DNA from: Bacillota bacterium
GTDB lineage: Bacteria > Bacillota > Clostridia > Acetivibrionales > JAFADI01
Length of the DNA stretch: 11,221 nt
Assembly: GCA_023424965.1 (NCBI GenBank)
Contig: JAFADI010000097.1
Coordinates: forward strand, 1-11,221
Direction: 5' to 3'
Shown: in pieces, positions 6,515 through 11,221 of the stretch
Layout of the letters: every line of letters starts with the position of its first letter
How positions within the stretch are numbered: the first letter of the stretch is position 1
The notes under the pieces: generated by a model
What the model was told of the DNA's origin: nothing
The model's input: the letters and a program-made list of their open reading frames with translations, nothing else
The model's database searches: none
Program-made: the position numbers and the translations under genes

Positions 6515-6640
6515 ATGTCAAATGAAACCATGTGCTTCTTCTTCCCTCTGAAGATCATCAGTTACGGGAAACAGTATAAATGCAGCAAAAATTGTGTTCG
6601 GGAGTATTTTAACTCTCTACCGCTATTGCTCCATTGCTAA
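6515..6640 (+). CDS. Short frame with a strong ribosome binding site; small protein or truncated gene start
   Basis: The frame has 41 sense codons with a strong Shine-Dalgarno site, GGAGG (6502-6506), eight bases before ATG 6515. The product has several cysteines (positions 7, 23, 27 and 41) and starts MSNETMCFFF; no family is recognised. Its last 32 bases run antisense into the 3' end of the ABC exporter gene (6609-6640). A good initiation site on such a short frame suggests either a true small protein or the 5' stump of a gene cut when the exporter module arrived. It lies 48 bases after a strong terminator, so it needs its own promoter or read-through; no promoter was seen. Confidence 0.35.
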   Translation: MSNETMCFFFPLKIISYGKQYKCSKNCVREYFNSLPLLLHC

Positions 6641-8459
6641 ATTGACTGTTATACAAATCTGCATAGAAAGTATCTCCGGCAAGCAGTTCTTCATGGGTTC
6701 CCTTTTCAATAATCGTGCCGTTCTTCATGACCAGAATCATGTCGGCTGATTTTATGGTGGAGAGCCGGTGGGCAATTACAAAACTTGTTTTTCCTTTCAT
6801 GATCTGAGCCATTGCTTTTTGCACTTCCACTTCGGTTCTGGTGTCAACGCTGGAGGTCGCCTCGTCAAGAATCATCAGAGCCGGGTTTGCCAGCATCGCT
6901 CTGGCAATGGTCAGCAACTGCATTTGTCCCTGGGATACACTACCCCCTTCACCGGAGATGACGGTATCGTATCCTTTTTCCAAAGTACGGATAAAATGGT
7001 CGCACCTTGCCGCCTTTGCCGCCTGTACAATTTCTTCGCGGGTAGCATCCATTTTTCCATAAGCAATGTTCTCGGCAATGGTGCCCTGGAAGAGCCAGGT
7101 ATCCTGAAGCACCATTCCAACCATCTGCCGAAGCCCGCTTTTAGGCAAATCCTTGATATCCGTGCCGTCTATGAGAATCCTGCCTCCATTTAACTCATAG
7201 AACCGCATGAGCAGGTTGACCAGCGTTGTTTTCCCGGCTCCGGTAGGTCCGACAATCGCAACCATTTCATTCGGGCGTACTGTCAGGCTGATATCTTGCA
7301 TTAATATCGCATCGGGATCATATCCAAAGCGCACATGCTCAAAGCTGACAGCGCCTTTGGGAACGGTGATATGCTTGGGTGAATCGGTATCCGGCACTTC
7401 CTCCTCTTCATCAAGAAATTCAAAGACACGTTCCGCAGCCGCCAATGCTGCCTGCAATGAGTTTGTGAAGTAAGAGGCTTGGGCAATGGGTTCGGAAATC
7501 TGGTTGACATATTGCAAAAACGCTTGTACAGTACCAATCGTCATGCTGCCATTGGCGGCAAAGATACCGCCCACAATGGCAGTGACCACAAACCCAAGCT
7601 GGGTCAGAAAACGGATGGCCGGATAAATCGCGTACATGACGAACTGCGCTTTTTTATTGGCGGCATACTGTCTTTGACTGATCTCCCGGACGATATTTGT
7701 AGCTGTTTCCTGCTGATTGAAACTTTTGATAATGAGGTTGCCCGTAAAGAACTCTTCAATGTTTCCGTTCAGCTCTCCTAAAACAGCCTGATTTTCAGCC
7801 GCCACTTCAAAGTTTTTCTCCGAAATCCATTTGGTGGCGAATACGCTTACGGACATGGCCACTAAAATCAGCACTGTCAACAGAGGGCTTTGGGACAGCA
7901 TGATGATGATACTAATAGTAATATTAAATACGGCACTGATAAATTGCAGCGAGCCGGTTTTCAGAACCTCTGCCACTCTGTCCAGGTCATTGGTTATTCT
8001 GCTTAGCACATCTCCCGTTTGATGGGAATCATAATAGCGCAAGGGCAGTTTAGTGATTTTTTCACTCATCTTTTTGCGCAGGGATAGTGCCAGTTTTTCT
8101 CCCACGCCGGCCATGATATATTCCTGTATAAAGGCGAGGAAGGAACTTAACAGATAGGCCCCCAGAAACAGGAGCAAAGGCCCTTGCAGAATATCCGCCA
8201 GCATAGTAAATCCACCGCCAAACCCCTGTTCCTTGACTCCCTGAATCAATGCGTCGATGGCCCTGCCTAAAATGAGCGGTGTTATAGCAAATAAGCCGAT
8301 ACTCACCAGGGTGGCAAACACAACCACAATCAGTGTCCATTTTTGCTGCATCAATAGCCCAAACAATCTTTTGATCGCCGTTTTTGAATTTTTGGGTACA
8401 TCTTCCGTTTCAAAGGTATTCATGGGCCGCTGCTTATCCTTATCTTTGTTGTTTCTCAT
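6609..8459 (-). CDS. Heterodimeric ABC multidrug exporter, subunit with the canonical catalytic glutamate
   Basis: This 616-residue half-transporter has a six-helix type I exporter membrane domain (about 28-345) fused to a nucleotide-binding domain (about 365-610). Walker A is GPTGAGKTT (K410), the Q-loop glutamine is Q452, Walker B is LMILDE with catalytic E533, and the switch histidine is H564 (IAHR). The signature is degenerate: VSQGQ (508-512) instead of LSGGQ. That pattern fits the TM288/BmrD/LmrD-like partner of a heterodimer. It would pump drugs or other hydrophobic compounds out of the cell. ATG 8459 is chosen because it overlaps the upstream stop as ATGA and has AAAGGAGG ten bases upstream. 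A start at 8519 would reach 64 bases into the neighbour. The ATGA overlap implies coupled translation and equal subunit amounts. Substrate is unknown. Confidence 0.93.
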   Translation of the reverse strand: MRNNKDKDKQRPMNTFETEDVPKNSKTAIKRLFGLLMQQKWTLIVVVFATLVSIGLFAITPLILGRAIDALIQGVKEQGFGGGFTMLADILQGPLLLFLGAYLLSSFLAFIQEYIMAGVGEKLALSLRKKMSEKITKLPLRYYDSHQTGDVLSRITNDLDRVAEVLKTGSLQFISAVFNITISIIIMLSQSPLLTVLILVAMSVSVFATKWISEKNFEVAAENQAVLGELNGNIEEFFTGNLIIKSFNQQETATNIVREISQRQYAANKKAQFVMYAIYPAIRFLTQLGFVVTAIVGGIFAANGSMTIGTVQAFLQYVNQISEPIAQASYFTNSLQAALAAAERVFEFLDEEEEVPDTDSPKHITVPKGAVSFEHVRFGYDPDAILMQDISLTVRPNEMVAIVGPTGAGKTTLVNLLMRFYELNGGRILIDGTDIKDLPKSGLRQMVGMVLQDTWLFQGTIAENIAYGKMDATREEIVQAAKAARCDHFIRTLEKGYDTVISGEGGSVSQGQMQLLTIARAMLANPALMILDEATSSVDTRTEVEVQKAMAQIMKGKTSFVIAHRLSTIKSADMILVMKNGTIIEKGTHEELLAGDTFYADLYNSQFSNGAIAVES

Positions 8460-10195
8460 GCCCTGTTTGCCTCCTTTTCCGTAAGCTGTGAGTCGGCAAT
8501 TTCCTTGTATACGCTGCATGTTTTCAGCAGTTCCTGGTGCCTTCCGATTCCAGCGATTCTTCCTGCGTCCAGTACAATGATCTGGTCCGCGTCCATGATA
8601 GTGCTGATCCGCTGGGCAATGATGACAACGGCAGCGTCCCGCATTTCACGCTTTAATGCAGCACGCAGGGCAGCGTCCGTCTTAAAATCCAACGCTGAAA
8701 AGCTGTCGTCAAACACATACACGGGTGCCTTTTTTACCAACGCCCGTGCGATACAAAGCCGCTGCTTCTGCCCGCCTGAAAAATTCGTGCCTGCCTGGGC
8801 CACATGGCTGTCATAGCTCGCTTCCAGGGATTCGATAAAGGAATCCGCCTGGGCGATTTTTGCTGCATACTGCAATTCTTCCATAGTAGCTTTTTTATTG
8901 CCCATACGTAAGTTATCCGCAATCGTGCCACTGAATAGAAAGGCTTTTTGCGGCACATAGCTAATCCGCTCACGAAGCTCATGCTGTGTGATATCGCGAA
9001 TATCCTTTCCCTCCAGCAGTATCTGTCCCTTTTGAATGTCATATAGTCGCAGCATCAGTGCAGCAACGGTGCTTTTACCTGAACCGGTTCCGCCGATAAT
9101 GGCGGTAGTTTTTCCCTGCCAACAAGTAAAGCTGAGATTTTCCAAAACAGGCTCTTCAGCACCTTTGTAGGTAAAAGTAACATTTTGAAGCGTGATTTTT
9201 TGAGGATTGTCCGTATTCAACTGTCCGTGCGTCTCGGTGGTATCCATTATTTCCGGGTCAATATCCAATACCTCCTGTATGCGGTCCAGACAGGCCGTCA
9301 TTCTCGGTACGTAAACAAGCACCATGGCCGACATCATCAGGAACATCAGCGTCATAATAGTATATTCCGTTACGGCAGAAATACTTCCTACCTGTATCGA
9401 CTGCTGAAGCACGAGATTGCCGCCAAACCAGACAACTGCCGCCATAGCAAGACCCATAATCACCCATACCATCGGGCTAAAGGCGGCAAACGTTCTGTTT
9501 AAACGAATCACATTATTGGTATACTCCGTAAACGAATCGTCCGACCTTTTTTTCTCATACTCCGTGTTGTCAAAAGCGCGGATAACCCGAATCCCCACGA
9601 TGGATTCCCGAACAATCCTATTGATAGTATCTACTCGCCTTTGTATGGTTTTTGATATCGGGCTTGATTTCTTAAACAGAAGAAATATCCCGATAAAAAA
9701 AAGGAACATGCCTGCCAGCGGAATATATACCAGTTTTGGACTTATGGCAGTGGTCATGACAACCGCCGCAACCGCAACAAGCGGTGTAGGCAGAATCATC
9801 TGTGTGACCATAGTCATGGTCTGCTGAATGACCGTGATATCTCCTGTGGCACGGGTGATCATAGATGCCGTGCTGAATTGATTAAACTCTTTGATAGAGA
9901 GCAGCTGCGTCTTATCAAAGAGCTTTTCCCTCATGTACCTTCCCGCCATAGCTGCGAGATCCGCGCACAGATAACTGCCCCATAGAGAAATTAAGGCCGC
10001 GGCACCTGCCGCAGCCAGCATTTGCAATCCAATGCTTATTATGGCCAGCACATTTTTTTCTGCAATGCCCTTATCTATGATTTCTGCAACAAAATACGGA
10101 ACCAACAAGGTTCCGAATGCCTGTAGTAAGGATGCGAAGATGATTAAAAACAGCATCTTCTTTCTACCCTTTAAAAATTGTATCAGGTATTTCAT
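8456..10195 (-). CDS. Heterodimeric ABC multidrug exporter, subunit with degenerate ATP site
   Basis: This 579-residue half-transporter has a six-helix membrane domain (about 1-310) and a nucleotide-binding domain (about 333-570). Walker A is GGTGSGKST (K374), the Q-loop residue is Q416, and the signature FSGGQ (472-476) is intact. The catalytic glutamate after Walker B is replaced by aspartate (VYVFDD, D497) and the switch histidine by glutamine (IIAQR, Q528). These changes define the non-hydrolysing site in heterodimeric exporters such as TM287, BmrC and LmrC. Paired with the next gene, the intact site combines the partner's Walker motifs with this protein's signature. AAGGGGG lies seven bases before the ATG. 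It is the middle gene of a marR-ABC-ABC operon, 84 bases after marR. Substrate is unknown; drug or toxic peptide export is inferred. Confidence 0.93.
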   Translation of the reverse strand: MKYLIQFLKGRKKMLFLIIFASLLQAFGTLLVPYFVAEIIDKGIAEKNVLAIISIGLQMLAAAGAAALISLWGSYLCADLAAMAGRYMREKLFDKTQLLSIKEFNQFSTASMITRATGDITVIQQTMTMVTQMILPTPLVAVAAVVMTTAISPKLVYIPLAGMFLFFIGIFLLFKKSSPISKTIQRRVDTINRIVRESIVGIRVIRAFDNTEYEKKRSDDSFTEYTNNVIRLNRTFAAFSPMVWVIMGLAMAAVVWFGGNLVLQQSIQVGSISAVTEYTIMTLMFLMMSAMVLVYVPRMTACLDRIQEVLDIDPEIMDTTETHGQLNTDNPQKITLQNVTFTYKGAEEPVLENLSFTCWQGKTTAIIGGTGSGKSTVAALMLRLYDIQKGQILLEGKDIRDITQHELRERISYVPQKAFLFSGTIADNLRMGNKKATMEELQYAAKIAQADSFIESLEASYDSHVAQAGTNFSGGQKQRLCIARALVKKAPVYVFDDSFSALDFKTDAALRAALKREMRDAAVVIIAQRISTIMDADQIIVLDAGRIAGIGRHQELLKTCSVYKEIADSQLTEKEANRA

Positions 10196-10279
10196 TCGTG
10201 ATCCCCCTTAAACTTGATGTTCCAATTCCTGATTGATAGAATAACAGACTTTCTGGTGTTCACCTTAGTCATAGGCCGG

Positions 10280-10777
10280 TTACTGACCATCCATAGGATT
10301 TGGGGGTTGTATAACCGATGTGTGATTTGCCTGCTCAAGAGAATTAAAGGCCAGGGTCAACTGCTCAAGAAAGGCATTCTCGCCATGAAGCATGGCCTTC
10401 CTTTCATCGGCTCCCATATTCAAAAAGGCTGTTTTTTCAAGATGAAGCATATCTGACAGAATGCTGCTGGCATATTTCTGTCCGGATTCTGTCAGCAAAA
10501 TGCACTTATTGCGTTTGTCATAGTCTGCGACCTTTTTCAAAATGTAGCCCTTTTTTTCAAAGGAATCCAAAATCGTATTGACCGTTTGTTTAGGATAAAG
10601 AAGCTTTTCACAAATAAAGCGCTGTGTGCATTGGTCTGGATACTCTTGCATCATATAGAGCACAAAAAGCGAGCTGGATGTAAGTGCATGCATTTTTGCC
10701 AGCTTTTCATAAATTGCACCTATACCAAAATACACATCATAATAATCCTTGATGGTTTCTCTTATATTATTGATCAT
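10280..10777 (-). CDS. MarR-family transcriptional regulator
   Basis: This is a 165-residue winged-helix regulator, likely a dimer. The DNA-binding region spans about 33-100. The recognition helix is around YPKQTVNTILDSFEKKGYI (61-79), and the wing KVADYDKRNKCILLTESG (82-99) carries the family D-x-R-x-K pattern as D87, R89 and K91. Residues 1-30 and 101-150 should form the helical dimer interface. The tail after 150 is short and polar. AGGAG (10790-10786) lies eight bases before the ATG. As first gene of the operon with the two exporter genes, and with a 28-bp palindrome at its own promoter, it probably represses itself and the pump until a ligand binds. The ligand cannot be predicted. No redox cysteine pair was recognised (C50, C56 and C92 are present but not in a known pattern). 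Confidence 0.9.
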   Translation of the reverse strand: MINNIRETIKDYYDVYFGIGAIYEKLAKMHALTSSSLFVLYMMQEYPDQCTQRFICEKLLYPKQTVNTILDSFEKKGYILKKVADYDKRNKCILLTESGQKYASSILSDMLHLEKTAFLNMGADERKAMLHGENAFLEQLTLAFNSLEQANHTSVIQPPNPMDGQ

Positions 10778-10796
10778 AGTAAACTCTCCTAATAAA

Positions 10797-10824
10797 ATTA
10801 TTGGTCCGAATACGGACTAATAAT
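10797..10824 (-). promoter_or_regulatory. Probable MarR operator (28-bp palindrome)
   Basis: ATTATTGGTCCG (10797-10808) and CGGACTAATAAT (10813-10824) are inverted repeats with one mismatched pair, separated by AATA. Size and symmetry fit a MarR dimer site. It lies between the inferred -10 box and the marR ribosome binding site and covers the expected transcription start, so bound protein would block initiation. The link to this MarR protein is inferred from position. Confidence 0.75.
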
Positions 10825-10853
10825 AATTTAACATATTATTTTAGCTTTGTCAC
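10825..10853 (-). promoter_or_regulatory. Probable promoter of the marR-ABC operon
   Basis: Reading the - strand, GTGACA (10853-10848, one mismatch to TTGACA) is followed after 17 bases by TAAATT (10830-10825, four of six matches to TATAAT). The -10 box directly abuts the 28-bp palindrome, as expected for a repressible promoter. The DNA is AT-rich, so other -10 choices exist. Confidence 0.5.
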
Positions 10854-10896
10854 GTGGGTATTTTTCATAAAATTAAAACTTAACAAAAAATAATAA

Positions 10897-10978
10897 ATGA
10901 AAGGGGTACATGAAATAAAGGTTTTAAAATTCGACCAGCGTAAAAATGGTTGAGTTTACCGAATAATATTAACCAACA
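10897..10978 (+). promoter_or_regulatory. AT-rich leader upstream of a terminator, possible attenuator
   Basis: The leader contains an 18-codon frame (ATG 10897, stop 10951-10953) without a clear ribosome binding site. Inside it is a Met-Lys-stop mini-frame (10910-10918) preceded by AAAGGGG. GAAAGGG (10899-10905) can pair, with one G-U, to CCTTTTC (10979-10985), the left arm of the downstream terminator. That would be an antiterminator arrangement. Bases 10861-10896 hold no clear + strand promoter. Function is inferred from base pairing only. Confidence 0.3.
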
Positions 10979-11016
10979 CCTTTTCGTTTCAATTGAAACT
11001 GAAAAGGCATTTTTTT
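10979..11016 (+). terminator. Terminator or attenuator before the last short gene
   Basis: CCTTTTC plus GTTTC (10979-10990) pairs with GAAAC plus GAAAAGG (10995-11007), with loop AATT and a single bulged T at 11000. Seven T residues follow (11010-11016). It lies only about ten bases before a ribosome binding site, which is more typical of a regulated leader than of a simple transcript end. Confidence 0.75.
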
Positions 11017-11040
11017 ATTTAAGAAAAGGAGACTAACTAT

Positions 11041-11178
11041 ATGAAGTCAATAGTAAATGAAAGATTTATAATTAATTTGATGCTGAAAAAAAGGGCAAGA
11101 CAAATAGGACAACATAAGTTGCCCTCATATAGCTTTAGACTACATTTGTGGAACAAATACAGTATTGTTTTTCATTAG
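11041..11178 (+). CDS. Small hypothetical protein or truncated gene start
   Basis: Forty-five codons start at ATG 11041, with AAAAGGAG (11023-11030) ten bases upstream, and end at TAG 11176-11178. The product is basic and starts MKSIVNERFIINLMLKKRAR; no family is recognised. The strong initiation site behind a terminator hairpin suggests a regulated gene. The short length could mean a genuine small protein, an early frameshift in a longer gene, or a decayed relic. Bases 11179-11221 show nothing further. Confidence 0.4.
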   Translation: MKSIVNERFIINLMLKKRARQIGQHKLPSYSFRLHLWNKYSIVFH

Positions 11179-11221
11179 GGAATAAATTACCCTTAAAAGT
11201 TTTTTGCCAACATGACTTCGA

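Noticed and set aside
8460..8519. Upstream ATG at 8519 for the second ABC subunit
   Set aside because: It would overlap the preceding gene by 64 bases, while ATG 8459 forms an ATGA junction with AAAGGAGG upstream.
10910..10918. Met-Lys-stop mini-gene as a separate coding feature
   Set aside because: Three codons and a short spacer are easily met by chance in AT-rich DNA. Mentioned only as part of the leader.
1..11221. CRISPR array, complete insertion sequence, phage genes or toxin-antitoxin pair
   Set aside because: No regularly spaced repeats, paired terminal inverted repeats around a transposase, or recognisable phage or toxin proteins were seen on either strand.

Overview
The window looks like chromosomal DNA from an anaerobic, spore-forming Clostridia species, perhaps near Acetivibrio or Ruminiclostridium. 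That placement is inferred from four things. The first gene encodes a secreted amidase with a 'copper amine oxidase-like' stalk and AMIN domains. A GerM-type spore lipoprotein heads the next operon. Shine-Dalgarno sites are strong and the intergenic DNA is AT-rich. No species call can be made from the sequence alone.

Left part (1-5690, all + strand): a modular cell-wall amidase (161-2278) is followed by about 385 bases holding a possible decayed reading frame, a rho-independent terminator and a promoter region. Next comes a tight four-gene operon, gerM - rph - rdgB - ysnB (2664-5689). It has the same order as the Bacillus subtilis gerM-rph-ysnA-ysnB cluster. It joins a sporulation/germination lipoprotein to three housekeeping enzymes: tRNA 3'-end trimming, cleansing of deaminated nucleotides, and a small metallophosphoesterase.

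Middle (5690-6600): a consensus sigma-A promoter drives tRNA-Gly(TCC) and tRNA-Arg(TCT), closed by a terminator. Right behind is a GC-rich, hairpin-rich block of about 130 bp. It begins with a 12-base antisense copy of the tRNA-Arg T-arm and is the least explained stretch of the window. Two short open frames with plausible ribosome binding sites and a strong bidirectional terminator follow.

Right part (6609-10853, - strand): a MarR-family regulator and two half-size ABC exporters form one operon. The two ABC proteins have complementary defects (DD, Q-loop-His replacement and SQGQ), which is the signature of a heterodimeric multidrug exporter of the BmrCD/LmrCD/TM287-288 type. A 28-bp near-perfect palindrome overlaps the inferred marR start site and probably is the MarR operator. 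The simplest model is that MarR represses itself and the pump and is released by a drug or toxic ligand.

Right edge (10861-11221, + strand): an AT-rich leader with a terminator hairpin, and a possible competing structure, precedes a strong Shine-Dalgarno site and a 45-codon frame of unknown function. No CRISPR array, complete insertion sequence, rRNA or phage gene was seen.
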